From DASXMT01 sp963781305 (GTDB taxonomy: Bacteria; Actinomycetota; Acidimicrobiia; Acidimicrobiales; RAAP-2): a DNA stretch of 64,000 nt. The stretch spans positions 1,240,001 to 1,304,000 of the forward strand of contig CAWAFL010000001.1 of assembly GCA_963781305.1 (NCBI GenBank), read 5' to 3'. Below the pieces are notes generated by a model. The model was not told the DNA's origin, made no database searches, and was given only the letters and a program-made list of their open reading frames with translations. The position numbers and the translations under genes are program-made. Of the stretch, positions 19,083 to 28,280 are shown one piece after another. How positions within the stretch are numbered: the stretch's first letter is position 1; every line of letters starts with the position of its first letter.

Positions 19083-19894
19083 CGCCCTGTGAAACGGGGC
19101 GGTCGTCGATCCGAGAAGGCGGCCAAGCCTTCCTTGAAGTCCTCGCTCCGAGATGACAGCTCCATGGCGAATCCCTCATTGCGTAGCTGCTCGTCCAGAG
19201 AGGCATCGGCTCCCGCGTACAGCAGCCACTTGGTCAGGCCGAGCGAGACCGTTGGCCCGTTGGCGAGTTGAGCGGCAAGCTGTGATGCCTCATCTTCGAC
19301 TCGTTCGGCATCGACGGTCCGATGCACGATGCCCCATTCGGCCGCCTCGATACCACTCAGCTTTCGACCCAACAGCAGCAGGTCCCTCGCTCTCGACGGG
19401 CCGACCACGCGAGGCAACAACCACGTGGCGCCGCTGTCGGGCGTGAAGCCACGTTCCATGAAGGGTTCCCAGAAACGGGAGTCAGTGGCGGCCACGGTGA
19501 AGTCGGCGGCGGCGGCCAACTGGAAGCCAATACCGGCAGCCCATCCCCGCACGGCACAAACCACTGGAACCTGGACCGAGCACACGAGTGGGATCAAGCG
19601 ATGTGCCTGCGAAGGGAGCCGACGCTGGATAGACCCGACACGGGGTCGCCGATCCCCTCGAGCGTTGCGGGCAACGATATCGGCGCCGCCGCAGAAATGG
19701 TCTCCGCTCCCGGTGAGCACCACGGCACGCACACCCTCGTCGCGCCCAGCCATCTCGAGCACATCGATGAGTCCGGCCATCATGACGTCGTCGATGGCGT
19801 TGCGACGGTCGGGGCGATCGAGCTGCAAGCGCAGAACCGATTCGGACAGGTCAACCATCAGCCCCGGCACCGACTCGTACGACAGAGCACTCAT
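19079..19894 (-). CDS. Enoyl-CoA hydratase/isomerase family protein
   Basis: A 271-residue crotonase-fold enzyme with DRPDRRNAID and GSGDHFCGGADIVARNARG as the two oxyanion segments. CAVRGWAAGIGFQLAAAADF and FMERGFTPDSGATW follow. It is more canonical than the two paralogues downstream and overlaps both neighbours by 4 bp (start with the dehydratase stop, stop with the dehydrogenase start). It probably hydrates the unsaturated acyl-CoA formed by the dehydrogenase. Confidence 0.9.
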   Translation of the reverse strand: MSALSYESVPGLMVDLSESVLRLQLDRPDRRNAIDDVMMAGLIDVLEMAGRDEGVRAVVLTGSGDHFCGGADIVARNARGDRRPRVGSIQRRLPSQAHRLIPLVCSVQVPVVCAVRGWAAGIGFQLAAAADFTVAATDSRFWEPFMERGFTPDSGATWLLPRVVGPSRARDLLLLGRKLSGIEAAEWGIVHRTVDAERVEDEASQLAAQLANGPTVSLGLTKWLLYAGADASLDEQLRNEGFAMELSSRSEDFKEGLAAFSDRRPPRFTGR

Positions 19895-21159
19895 CGCAGG
19901 GGTGCCGCCGAACCATTGGCGAAATCGGCGACCACGGCCTCGAGCGCGCCAGCCAGGTCGCGCGCCTTTCCTGGCGGATCGGGGAGAATCACGGGGCCGT
20001 GCGCGTGACTGGGCAACAACATCGTCGCGTGCCCTGGCGTGGTGACTTCCCCTCGTTGGTTCCTTGCCATCAAGGTGACGTCGAGGGCCGGGCGGTTACC
20101 TGGGGCAAGGTATTTGCGCTCCACAGTTCCTTCGATCCATTGCGTGTCTCCCACGAAATTGAATCGCCTGAACTCGCAATCGAGCTTCCACAGCCAGGCG
20201 TCGTCGCCCATCCAGTCGGTGCAGAGATGGATCAGCCAGGTCTCGCGCATGCGTCCGTAGTCGAAGGTTGTCGGGTTTCCGGCGCGCCGTGCGAACTCAG
20301 GGTCCCAATGCACACGCTGCATGACGTCGGGAATGTTTAGATCGTCGCGATGGTAAAACCCTGGAATGCGCTTCCGGTTCTTGGACCCGAGGCGAAGGGG
20401 GGCGACGCCGTACAGTCCCATACCCATTCCCACGTGCCAGCAGATCACGTCCGTGACCGTCAGGGGACCTTTGACGATGGGTCCGAGGAGATCCCCTTCG
20501 GACACGTCTTCCCACCATCGTGTCTCTGGGCCACGCGGCCTTTCGGCTGCGTAGGATTCCTCGATGGCGGCGATCTCGTCGTCCTCGTACGGGCGAGCCT
20601 CGACGGCAACGTTCTTCTTCTTGGCACGAGCCTTGGTCCGCTCCGTTCGTATCATGAGTCGGTACTGGGCGGAAAGCACCGGCCCGTCGGCATCCTTGAA
20701 GACCTGACCCGTCCATTCGTGTACGGCGCGCTCGGCGAACTCACTCGGCTTGTCCAACACACCGACCAATGCGTTCCGCCTGACAATGTTCCGATTGGGT
20801 CGCAAGGGCGCCCACCACTCGCGAGCGCTGGCCGAGTAGAACGCGTGTACTCCTCGCAGCGGGTCGCCACGCATGAGCTCTCGGTCTTCCGCGGCGACGG
20901 CGGACACTTCGTCCTCGCCCACGAGTGAGTCCCCACCGACCAGCGGTGGCGGTGCAATCACGCCCTTCCATCGGGACGACGCTGCATAGTCCTCGTCCCA
21001 CCACAGGGGATTGTCATCGCCATAGGCGCGGGCGACATGCATAAAGGCATCAGCCCCCGGCTGCCGATAGTGAGGAGGAACCGGATTGGGCTCGGCAATA
21101 CCTATTCGTTGCCGGAGCCGGGCGATGGCGGAATCGGTGATCGATCCTCTTTCAGCCAC
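19891..21159 (-). CDS. MaoC / FAS1-like dehydratase-domain protein (double hot dog)
   Basis: A 422-residue protein, the first gene of the operon running down to 16105. The N-terminal FAS1-like hot-dog domain includes YADAFMH-type ARAYGDDNPLWWDEDY and APPPLVGGDSLVGEDE. The C-terminal MaoC-like domain includes ETRWWEDVSEGDLLGPIV, DVICWHVGMGM and a final PGHATMLLPS. Such fused proteins act as acyl-CoA hydratases or dehydratases in lipid, steroid or terpenoid catabolism. Confidence 0.85.
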   Translation of the reverse strand: MAERGSITDSAIARLRQRIGIAEPNPVPPHYRQPGADAFMHVARAYGDDNPLWWDEDYAASSRWKGVIAPPPLVGGDSLVGEDEVSAVAAEDRELMRGDPLRGVHAFYSASAREWWAPLRPNRNIVRRNALVGVLDKPSEFAERAVHEWTGQVFKDADGPVLSAQYRLMIRTERTKARAKKKNVAVEARPYEDDEIAAIEESYAAERPRGPETRWWEDVSEGDLLGPIVKGPLTVTDVICWHVGMGMGLYGVAPLRLGSKNRKRIPGFYHRDDLNIPDVMQRVHWDPEFARRAGNPTTFDYGRMRETWLIHLCTDWMGDDAWLWKLDCEFRRFNFVGDTQWIEGTVERKYLAPGNRPALDVTLMARNQRGEVTTPGHATMLLPSHAHGPVILPDPPGKARDLAGALEAVVADFANGSAAPLR

Positions 21160-21515
21160 GATACGACCTCACCGGCTCGCCATTGTCCGCATCAGTAACT
21201 GCCACCATCGACCTCCCGTTCTACATGATTCAGTGTCATTGCGTCGACCAAAGCCATCGAAGCCTCGTTGGCGGATGGACGCGATTGGGTTCACATCGAG
21301 CCGTGGAGTGCCTCGTTGCAGTCTCATAGTGCTGAAAGCGCTGTCCATCCACTTGGTAGTAGCCCGGGTATCGGCGCATTGAGACTGACCTCGCCTCTCC
21401 CGGGCGACCACGGTTGACAACCTCTTGTAGGTACGGCACTATTCCTTGCCCCCCGGGGTTCTCGAAGACGGACGTCTCGTTCTCGGAGACGGACGTCGGG
21501 GAGAGGGGGGTTGCG
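21160..21515. other. Intergenic region between the divergent dehydratase and permease genes
   Basis: No convincing gene is visible in this 356-bp divergent spacer. A weak TetR-like half-site (TAGGTACGGCACTAT, near 21427) lies about 75 bp upstream of the permease. Promoters for both directions must lie here, but none can be read with confidence. Confidence 0.5.
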
Positions 21516-23138
21516 ATGGCGGAGCCTGCGCAGGGCGTCGAGAGTGCTGTCGAGCTGGCGGGCTACGAACCCGAGCTGAAACGGACGCTCGGCTCGTTCC
21601 AGATGTTCGCGATCTCGTTCGCGTTCATCTCGGTGGCGGTCGGCATCTTTGCCACCTACGACGTGGTACTGCAGACAGGGGGGCCGGTCTCCATCTGGCT
21701 TTGGGTCCTGGCAGCAGTCGGTCAGGTCCTAGTGGCGCTGGTGTATGCACAATTCGCCGCCCGCATTCCGCTCAGCGGCTCCTCCTACCAATGGGGCTCG
21801 CGGCTGGCCAACCCGAAGATCGGTTTCGGGCTCGGTTGGCTGACTGTCTGTTACCTGGCGATCGGGGTGGTGGCGACTGACGATGCGCTTGCGAAGACGG
21901 CATTCATGCCCCTCTTCAATATCCGGCCGAACGAGCTCACCGCGCGCTTGATCACGCTCGTGGTGTTGCTCATCGAGGTCGTGGTCGTGGTGGCCTCGAC
22001 CCGCCTCGCCAGCATGATCAACTCGAGCGCGGTGGCGCTCGAGTTGGTGATCGTCCTTGGGTTCTCGATCGCGCTCATCATTGCCGTAGCTGTCACGGGA
22101 CACGGTTCAGAGGGGAACCTCGTCTCTCGGGGGGTCGCCCCGAGATCCGATTACTTCGCCATCGGTGGCGGGCTGATGGACGCGATGATCCTGGGCCTTG
22201 CTACTCTCGTCGGCTTCGACTCGGCGGCGAACCTGGCTGAGGAGGCGAAGGACCCTTTTCGGAGCGTCCCGCGCGCAATCGTAGGATCGGTAGTAGCAGC
22301 CGGGGTGTTGGGATTGGTGTTCCTGGTCGCACTCACCGTGGCCATCAAGTCGATCCCGCGCGTCACGGACAGCGATTCGCCGATCGCCACGATCATTCGC
22401 GATCATTTCGGTTCGGGGACGGAAAGGATATTCCTAGTCGCGATCACCCTCGCGTTCTTTGGCGCCGCGATTGCGGTCATGACCGCGTGCTCGCGCCTGG
22501 TATTCGCGATGTCACGCGATTCACGCTTCCCTGCTCATCGGCTCATGCGGCGGGTCAATTCGCGCACGCATACGCCGATACCGGCGACACTCCTGATCTT
22601 CGTCGTGGGGGTCGTCCTGATGGCCGCGCTGCCCGGGGCCGCGCTGTTGAAGCTGATCATTTCCGGGACGATCATCATGCCGATCATCTACGGCGCGACA
22701 ATTGTCCTCTACCTAGTGGTGCGCAAGCGACTCGGTCGCAAGGAGGGCGCGTTCAACCTGGGCCGGTTCGAATTGCCGGTCGCGATCAGCGCCCTGTTGT
22801 GGGTTGTGTGCGCCCTGTTCGTGATCACCGTGCCCAAGGAGGCGTTCATCCCTGACATGATCGTGGTTGGCTTGGTCGTGGCCGGTGCGCTGTACCTCCT
22901 CGGCATGTTCATGTTCCGGCGCGAGGTGCTCGAGACCGAACCCGGAGCCGCGAACGTCTTCGAGATGGAGGCCAGCGGGGTGGCGCCAGTAGGGGGGGAA
23001 GCCAGCGGGCCGGCGGGACGCAAGGGCGAGAGGGTAGGTGAGGCGGTTCGGCGGAAGCCAATGCGACGGCCGAAGGCGCCAGCCGTCTTGGGTGAAGGCG
23101 TCGTCGAGGGGCTACCAGCCCCGGCAGGGGGCGAATGA
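21516..23138 (+). CDS. APC-superfamily amino-acid/polyamine-type permease
   Basis: ATG at 21516 follows a good ribosome site (GAGAGGGGGG); the frame is open from 21414 but earlier codons have no such site. The 540-residue protein has about 12 hydrophobic segments. Segment 1 follows LKRTLGSFQMFAISFAFISV with the family's small-residue run, and segment 6 carries ATLVGFDSAANLAEEAKDP, typical of APC amino-acid permeases. The C-terminal 60 residues are hydrophilic and Pro/Gly-rich. Next to a catabolic operon it may import the substrate, but APC members usually move amino acids or amines, so the link is inferred. Confidence 0.88.
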   Translation: MAEPAQGVESAVELAGYEPELKRTLGSFQMFAISFAFISVAVGIFATYDVVLQTGGPVSIWLWVLAAVGQVLVALVYAQFAARIPLSGSSYQWGSRLANPKIGFGLGWLTVCYLAIGVVATDDALAKTAFMPLFNIRPNELTARLITLVVLLIEVVVVVASTRLASMINSSAVALELVIVLGFSIALIIAVAVTGHGSEGNLVSRGVAPRSDYFAIGGGLMDAMILGLATLVGFDSAANLAEEAKDPFRSVPRAIVGSVVAAGVLGLVFLVALTVAIKSIPRVTDSDSPIATIIRDHFGSGTERIFLVAITLAFFGAAIAVMTACSRLVFAMSRDSRFPAHRLMRRVNSRTHTPIPATLLIFVVGVVLMAALPGAALLKLIISGTIIMPIIYGATIVLYLVVRKRLGRKEGAFNLGRFELPVAISALLWVVCALFVITVPKEAFIPDMIVVGLVVAGALYLLGMFMFRREVLETEPGAANVFEMEASGVAPVGGEASGPAGRKGERVGEAVRRKPMRRPKAPAVLGEGVVEGLPAPAGGE

Positions 23139-23353
23139 CCGGGCTTGCGGCGATTTGGCGCGCCGTATTCCCTGTCCATCGTCACGTCGTAGGAGCGCCG
23201 GCGGCGGCGTCCCATCTAAGGATTCGACCTCCGCGACGCGCGGGTTTAGGAAACCGACGCTCTGCCTGGTCCTGGGTGGGGTGGCTTGGCGCTTGGTTAC
23301 GGCTCGCCAGCGCTGGTGCTCAGGCTCGGGCTCTCCGAGTCATCCAAGGTTCC

Positions 23354-23590
23354 CTACTCAGGCTTACCTTGCTCGACCCATCGTTCGAACACCTCGACTC
23401 GTTCCGGGGGCCAGGCACCGTCGCACGGCATGGAGCCGTTCTGTAAGCGGTCGGCGATGGCAGCAGCATGGGTCTGTACATCGGTGCAGGACCACAAATC
23501 GAACGCGCTGCGCATCGAATCGCGATCCTTCTCCCGGAACAGAGGCTTGATGTCGGCGTCGAAGCTGATTCCTGGTGCTGGCATGGTCAT
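23354..23590 (-). CDS. Small conserved protein with an IKPLFREKDRDSM motif
   Basis: ATG at 23590 (MTMPAPG) fits better than the upstream start at 23641. The 78 residues read SFDADIKPLFREKDRDSM, then FDLWSCTDVQTHA, then GSMPCDGAWP and FERWVEQGKPE at the end. I recall this pattern as a small conserved protein of many soil bacteria with no assigned function. No membrane segment or signal peptide is visible. It stands alone between the permease and the STAS gene. Confidence 0.65.
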   Translation of the reverse strand: MTMPAPGISFDADIKPLFREKDRDSMRSAFDLWSCTDVQTHAAAIADRLQNGSMPCDGAWPPERVEVFERWVEQGKPE

Positions 23591-23944
23591 ATCCCCTCGT
23601 GGTGGCGCTCGTGCGGTCGATAGACTGGCGGTAGAGTTCACTCGTTTAGTTCCTCCCGATGCTATCGATGCGCATTGTGATAGCGCAGGAAGGGGTGACT
23701 ACCAGCCCCATCGGCACGCCGAGGGGCCCAACTCGACCAAAGAAATCGGGATTCGCGACGGCTCGTATGCCGAGCTGTACGAATGGGGAATCGGTGTCCG
23801 ATGGAGGAGCATCGGGATGGGGGCGCGAATGACCACGATCGGCTCATGATGAACTTACGGGAGTAACATCCTCCTGCGATTGCCGTACCAGCCCAAGCCC
23901 TTGAACAGCCAGGGGAAACGGGGAAGCTATGAAGGAATCGCGAC
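23591..23944. other. Intergenic region, no gene seen
   Basis: About 350 bp with only short shadow frames on both strands. No ribosome site, repeat or hairpin stands out apart from a possible start region for the STAS gene at its right end. Confidence 0.4.
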
Positions 23945-24319
23945 ATGGTCCGTCTCGGCGAGTCTGGCGAAGACTCTCCCCTTCCTGCTGCGGAGCGCCG
24001 GCATCAGTCATTCTTCTCGGCGGTAGTTCACGGCCTCAACACTGACGCTCCCGTAGTTGTAGCGCAGGGGGAGGTGGATATGGCCACTGCACCTGAACTA
24101 TCGGAGGCGATGACCGAAGCCCTGGAACGAAGCCCCAGCAAGCTGATTCTGGACCTGACTGAAGTGACCTTCATGGAATCGTCCGGGATCAAGGTCGTGG
24201 TACACGCTCTGAATAGCCTGCCGACGGGATGCCGGATGGTTTTACGGCGGCCTCAACCGGCAGTCCGCGTGGTATTCGAGATCACCGATCTGGCCCATTT
24301 GTTTGCAATCGAGGACTAG
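23945..24319 (+). CDS. STAS-domain protein (anti-sigma-factor antagonist type)
   Basis: A 124-residue protein whose C-terminal 90 residues form a STAS domain: VVVAQGEVDMATAPELSEAM, then LILDLTEVTFMESSGIKVVV with the usual phosphorylatable Ser in SSG, and a final helix. In the SpoIIAA/RsbV family this Ser is phosphorylated by a partner kinase to switch binding to an anti-sigma factor. No kinase or sigma factor gene is next to it, so it acts in trans or as an orphan. Confidence 0.88.
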   Translation: MVRLGESGEDSPLPAAERRHQSFFSAVVHGLNTDAPVVVAQGEVDMATAPELSEAMTEALERSPSKLILDLTEVTFMESSGIKVVVHALNSLPTGCRMVLRRPQPAVRVVFEITDLAHLFAIED

Positions 24320-24846
24320 CTGTCCGGCCGGCCCACAGCGGTTCTGCCCAAATCATGGGACGGGGGCACGGGCCGTGGGTCTAACTCGGTTCACGGCCGC
24401 AAACCGGCCCTGGCGACTTCACCGGTTGCAGGTCGCCGGGACCGTCGACAGTTCGGAACCGGACTTGTGGAGTCGTTGTCGTCGACATCCATCGCACCTC
24501 TTGTCTACATGGTAACCCTATGCATTTGAGACCCTACGCATTCGAGCCGTCCTTCGCTCTCGTGAAACCCCGGCCCATGTCCGCCGGACCGGCCTTTTCG
24601 CTTGGGACCGCGCCAAGTCGAACAAACCGGGCTCGAACCGGCCTGTGGCTTGCGATAAACGAGCCAAGGACCTTAGATACAAGGACCCTAGATAGAGGCG
24701 TGGAGCTACCTCCAGCTACTGAGGCTTTTTGCCTCTCAATTCCGAAGCCCCAGCTTCGTTACGGCAACGTGGCTTTAACGGCGATAGTCGGGCGCCGTAA
24801 GCGACTGCTCATTGTTCCACGCCGACCTCCGACCGGTGTCGTGTGT
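24320..24846. other. Intergenic region between STAS and SDR genes with one hairpin
   Basis: No gene is apparent in these 527 bp. Base composition is less GC-biased near 24640-24740. A short hairpin lies at 24721-24735. The genes on either side are convergent, so bidirectional termination is expected. Confidence 0.45.
24721..24735. terminator. Hairpin GAGGC-TTTTT-GCCTC
   Basis: A 5-bp perfect stem closes on five T residues, in the spacer between convergent genes. It is a modest terminator candidate. Confidence 0.35.
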
Positions 24847-25605
24847 TCATGATACGAACTGCTGCCCACCGTCGATGTCGTAGGTCGCGCCGGTCAGGGC
24901 GGTGTTGCTCATGATGTGGACGGCGAGGGCAGCGACGTCGGCGGGGCCGACGACGCGCCCGATGGGCAGCGTGTCCCGCAGCTCGTTGCGGCGCTCCTCG
25001 AGCTGATCTCCGAGCAGGGCTGCCGACAACGGGGTGTCGACGAAGCCAGCGGCGATGAGGTTGACGCGCACCGGCGCCAGCTCTAGCGCTAGCGCCGCCG
25101 TGAATGGAGGCAGCACGGCCGTCGCCGCCGACACGATGCCCAAGCCCCGACTGATCTTGCGGCCGGCGGTGCCGCCCATGAACAGCAGGGTACCGCCCGG
25201 CCTCATCTTGCTAACCGCGTTGCGTGCTACCTCGAGCGCCAGCACCGAGTGCGAGCCGAGCGCGTGATTGACCTGCGCCGCGCTCATGTCGAGCAGGGGC
25301 ACATAGTCCGGACCGGGGCCCGTGATCATCACGTGGTCGATCCGTGCAGGCAGGTCGTTGAAGAACCGCGTCAGCGCGGCCGTGTCGTTGACATCGAAGG
25401 CGGCGGTGCTCAGGGCATCGACCTCATTGGCTGCTCGCTCTAACCGCTCAGGATCCCGGCCGACGAGGATGACGTCGGCGCCCTCACGACGCGCTCGACG
25501 GGCGGTCTCGAGCCCGATGCCGGCGGTGCCGCCGATGAGGACGACAATCTGGTTCAGCAGTGCCGGTTCCCGCTGACTGGAATCCGAATTGGTTGCGTTG
25601 GTCAT
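24847..25605 (-). CDS. SDR-family protein lacking the Tyr-x-x-x-Lys catalytic pair
   Basis: ATG at 25605 is preceded by GGAGG; the frame is open to 25770 without a better start. The 252-residue protein has the Rossmann N-terminus IVVLIGGTAGIGLETARRAR and the usual NAG-region substitute TGPGPDYVPL. At the position of the Tyr-x-x-x-Lys motif it reads GLGIVSAATAVLPPF, so Tyr is Val and Lys is Thr. The C-terminal part (VNLIAAGFVDTPL, GATYDIDGGQQFV) is normal for the SDR fold. It may bind NAD(P) without classical catalysis or use a different mechanism. Confidence 0.88.
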   Translation of the reverse strand: MTNATNSDSSQREPALLNQIVVLIGGTAGIGLETARRARREGADVILVGRDPERLERAANEVDALSTAAFDVNDTAALTRFFNDLPARIDHVMITGPGPDYVPLLDMSAAQVNHALGSHSVLALEVARNAVSKMRPGGTLLFMGGTAGRKISRGLGIVSAATAVLPPFTAALALELAPVRVNLIAAGFVDTPLSAALLGDQLEERRNELRDTLPIGRVVGPADVAALAVHIMSNTALTGATYDIDGGQQFVS

Positions 25606-25729
25606 GGTTCCTCCGATCGGTTCGCCCTCTAGCAATGCATTATGGGTCGGTCCACGTCGTCGCACCCTCGAACCGCAATCAGCAACCCGTCCGGCGCACG
25701 AAACAACGGCGCCCGCCCGGGGTGCCAGG

Positions 25730-25939
25730 TCAGTAGCTGCCCCAGCGGACGCAGTTGTACTCCAAGGCACGCCGCGCCCCGTCGTCGGTCACGTTGCAGC
25801 GCTGCAGACCGATGCCGCCCGCGCTGAAGCACGTGGTGAAGGAGGATCGGACCTCACCTGCACCGCGGTGAGCGAAGGGCTTCCCGACGGGCTCCCGGAA
25901 GCCTTTAGCTCGGCGAAGCTCACCGGCTACCACCGCCAA
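25730..25939 (-). CDS. Possible small open frame after the secreted protein
   Basis: An ATG at 25939 overlaps the end of the secreted-protein gene by 13 bp and reads 69 residues to 25730. The C-terminal half (FTTCFSAGGIGLQRCN, then EYNCVRWGSY) has three Cys and could be the tail of a secreted protein that lost its N-terminus. There is no clear ribosome site. It could equally be noncoding. It fills most of the gap between the SDR gene and the secreted protein. Confidence 0.25.
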   Translation of the reverse strand: MAVVAGELRRAKGFREPVGKPFAHRGAGEVRSSFTTCFSAGGIGLQRCNVTDDGARRALEYNCVRWGSY

Positions 25940-26574
25940 CTGTCCACTACGAGTCGTGCATTTGATTGGTTGCTAGCAAAACTAGAAGAAGTTACCGTCA
26001 CGACGACCAGATTGGACTTGTGTTGCACGTAGAACTGTTCACCAAACTCGATTCCGGTGGCTTTCAGATCCAGCTCGTAGGTGGCTTGGGCGGAAGTACC
26101 GAGACCATTCTTGACGATGGACGTCTTGATGTGACTCGCTCCGACTTGAGTCAACCCGATCTCGGCTTCTGCGATTGCCGCTTGATCGAATGCGCGCCCG
26201 GTCGGTGCCCCAGCGGATGACTCGACGACGACGTTGACATTCGGCACCATCGACCCCGCGAAAGTTCCGATTGCAAACACCTTTATCCCTTTCGACGCCG
26301 CCGAGATAACTTCGCCATTCAACGCACTGGCAAGAGTGGGATCATCGTCGGCAGCAGAGTTAAGCAATGCGGTCACGTCACTGCCATTTAGAGGTACTTG
26401 CTTCCAGCCGACGGGAAGAGTGAAGGAGAATCCGTATCGGGGCTCTTTGATGACAACGCCGGATGATGCGCTAGCGCTTGCAGCCACGAGGACGAGCATG
26501 ACCGCCACGAGGGCTGTAGATGTTCCGACCTGCAAGGGACGGCGGTTCCTGCGACCATCTCTCATCCAATTCAT
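25927..26574 (-). CDS. Secreted protein of unknown function (PsbP/LpqN-like fold possible)
   Basis: ATG at 26574 has an AGGAGG site just upstream. The 215-residue product starts with a basic region and a signal peptide (RRPLQVGTSTALVAVMLVLV, cleavage near SASASS). The mature part includes EPRYGFSFTLPVGWKQVPL, a pattern of small actinobacterial secreted proteins that fold like PsbP/LpqN, and a C-terminal VVVTVTSSSF strand. It has no lipobox Cys. No partner is visible. The function is unknown. Confidence 0.7.
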   Translation of the reverse strand: MNWMRDGRRNRRPLQVGTSTALVAVMLVLVAASASASSGVVIKEPRYGFSFTLPVGWKQVPLNGSDVTALLNSAADDDPTLASALNGEVISAASKGIKVFAIGTFAGSMVPNVNVVVESSAGAPTGRAFDQAAIAEAEIGLTQVGASHIKTSIVKNGLGTSAQATYELDLKATGIEFGEQFYVQHKSNLVVVTVTSSSFASNQSNARLVVDSWRW

Positions 26575-26839
26575 GGTCTCTCCTCCTGGTCGCGTCGTGT
26601 AGCCGCACGGCGATCTTCGGTTTGCAGATACCGAGGAGCATTGTGCCGGTTTCGGGTAAAGGCCCGGTAAGCCCAAGGCCGATGTTCGAAGGGCTCCCGT
26701 TGTGCGGTCGGGGGCACCTACCAGCACCTCTTCACCCGCAGGCAGGCTGAAGGAGTCCGATCCACGGATGGTGACGGCAACATGGATCGGCAGCTAGGCA
26801 ACAGCTCGGTATTCAACCCCGCGCAGTCGGCGGACCCCA

Positions 26840-27076
26840 GATCCGGCGCACCTCGATCAGCTCGTCGGCATGTTCGCAGCAACTCTCGACCCTCGGCCAC
26901 CACTTGCCCGATCGATCCGGTGCCGACCTCGCCGGATCGGCAGTTCCGGGCAGTGCGTCGTCATGCCCTGCGGCCCGGATCCGGGTCATGGAGCATCCGC
27001 CAACACCGACCGCTCTCGACCATGAGCGCAGGCGCTAGTTCCACCCGGCAGACCCAAGGGCGCAGGTCTGACAGCC
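26840..27076 (-). repeat. Dispersed repeat R1, copy A
   Basis: About 237 bp homologous to copies at 33997 and 37575, including CTCTCGACCATGA near 27018 and GCAGGTCTGACAGCC at the right end. On the minus strand the repeat reads VELAPALMVESGRCWRML, then MTTHCPELPIRRGRH, then KWWPRVESC after a one-base shift, and EHADELIEVRR. It occupies the space upstream of the hydrolase gene at 27238. No protein is assigned. Confidence 0.7.
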
Positions 27077-27237
27077 TCGCGGGACCAACGACATGCGACC
27101 TCGTCCAGGGAAGGGATTTGGAGCAAAGTCGGTTACAGGCCATCGTTGCCCATACGCTGGCGTACCCGCTGAGCCACGCAGATATTGAGTACGGTGGCGC
27201 AGAGTTGCTATATGCGAAACTGAGGCTGGAGGAATGC

Positions 27238-27993
27238 ATGCGGGTGAAGTCTCGTGGCTTTGAGATCGCTTATCAGTCGGTCGGGGAAGCCCCGACGGCC
27301 ATCGTTATGATTTCGGGGCAATTGCAGGCTGCTGAAGACTGGTTGGACGCTGGTTACGCCCGAATGCTGGTACCGGCTTATCGAGTCATCGCCATCGACC
27401 CCCTCGGCTATGGAAACAGCGACAAGCCTCATAACCCTGATGCCTACGGCCTTGACGGAAAAGCGGCGGATGTCGAAGCCGTACTGGACGACGCCGGAGT
27501 CGATCGATCCATAATCTGGGCCTACAGCATGGGCGTCCCTCTTGCCGAAGCCTTTGTCAAGCAACATCCCGAACGGACAGAGGCCGTGGTACTCGGGGGA
27601 TGCCTTGTCGGGCTGAGTCCCAAAGATAGAGACAATGTCTTCACTCCAGCGGCCCCCTTTCTGGAAAATGCGGGGCTTGCTCGATACATCGATGAAACCA
27701 TGCCATTCCTAGGTGAACGGGTACGAGATCTGTTCCTCTGTCGGAACGATCCACTCGCCGCTGCCGCTTCCAGCCGGGCGTACGCCATCCCCTATGCCGC
27801 GGAAGACACACCCCTTCCCGAAGCGACCTTGAACTACGCAGGAACGCGTGAACCTTGGTACGAGATCGCGGTGGCCGTTGCAGAAGCCAATGGGGTCGCC
27901 TTCGAGGGCGTTCCAGACGCCGACCACGGACAGGCATTCCGAGCCACGGCAACGGTGGTTCCCATGGTCCTGTCCTTTTTGGCTTCCCTGTAG
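27238..27993 (+). CDS. Alpha/beta hydrolase
   Basis: ATG at 27238 with GGAGG just upstream; the longer frame from 26782 crosses repeat R1 and is rejected. The 251-residue protein has VMISGQLQAAEDW for the oxyanion loop, IDPLGYGNSDKPH, a nucleophile elbow IWAYSMGVPLAEAF with Ser in YSMG, and DADHGQAFRATA supplying the C-terminal His. The nucleophile motif A-Y-S-M-G is typical of haloalkane dehalogenase- or esterase-like enzymes. Substrate unknown. It stands alone and is convergent with the membrane protein gene to the right. Confidence 0.88.
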   Translation: MRVKSRGFEIAYQSVGEAPTAIVMISGQLQAAEDWLDAGYARMLVPAYRVIAIDPLGYGNSDKPHNPDAYGLDGKAADVEAVLDDAGVDRSIIWAYSMGVPLAEAFVKQHPERTEAVVLGGCLVGLSPKDRDNVFTPAAPFLENAGLARYIDETMPFLGERVRDLFLCRNDPLAAAASSRAYAIPYAAEDTPLPEATLNYAGTREPWYEIAVAVAEANGVAFEGVPDADHGQAFRATATVVPMVLSFLASL

Positions 27994-28280
27994 TTAGCCA
28001 GCGAACGCTTCGCTGTCGTCATCAGCCATGGTTGGGATGGCCGCGGTGTTCAACCGATCATTGGCGTTTAGGGAGGCAGCCTGGCCTGGCATCATTTGGT
28101 TAGTGTAGGTCCAGTCCGCCTGCTGCCCCGCCCGCGACCCGGGAGTCGATCGGCCAACGGAACTGATTCGAGCAATCTGAATCGAGCTCTGAAGGCTGCA
28201 CGGATTTCGACTCCCGTGCGCAGGCGAAGCTAAATAATGCAAAGGGGTGCCCCGGAGTCCGGTGATCCAACCCGGCACCT

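Noticed and set aside
21169..21420. Minus-strand frame of 83 codons between the dehydratase and permease
   Set aside because: No ribosome site, no recognisable motif, and it lies in a divergent promoter region.
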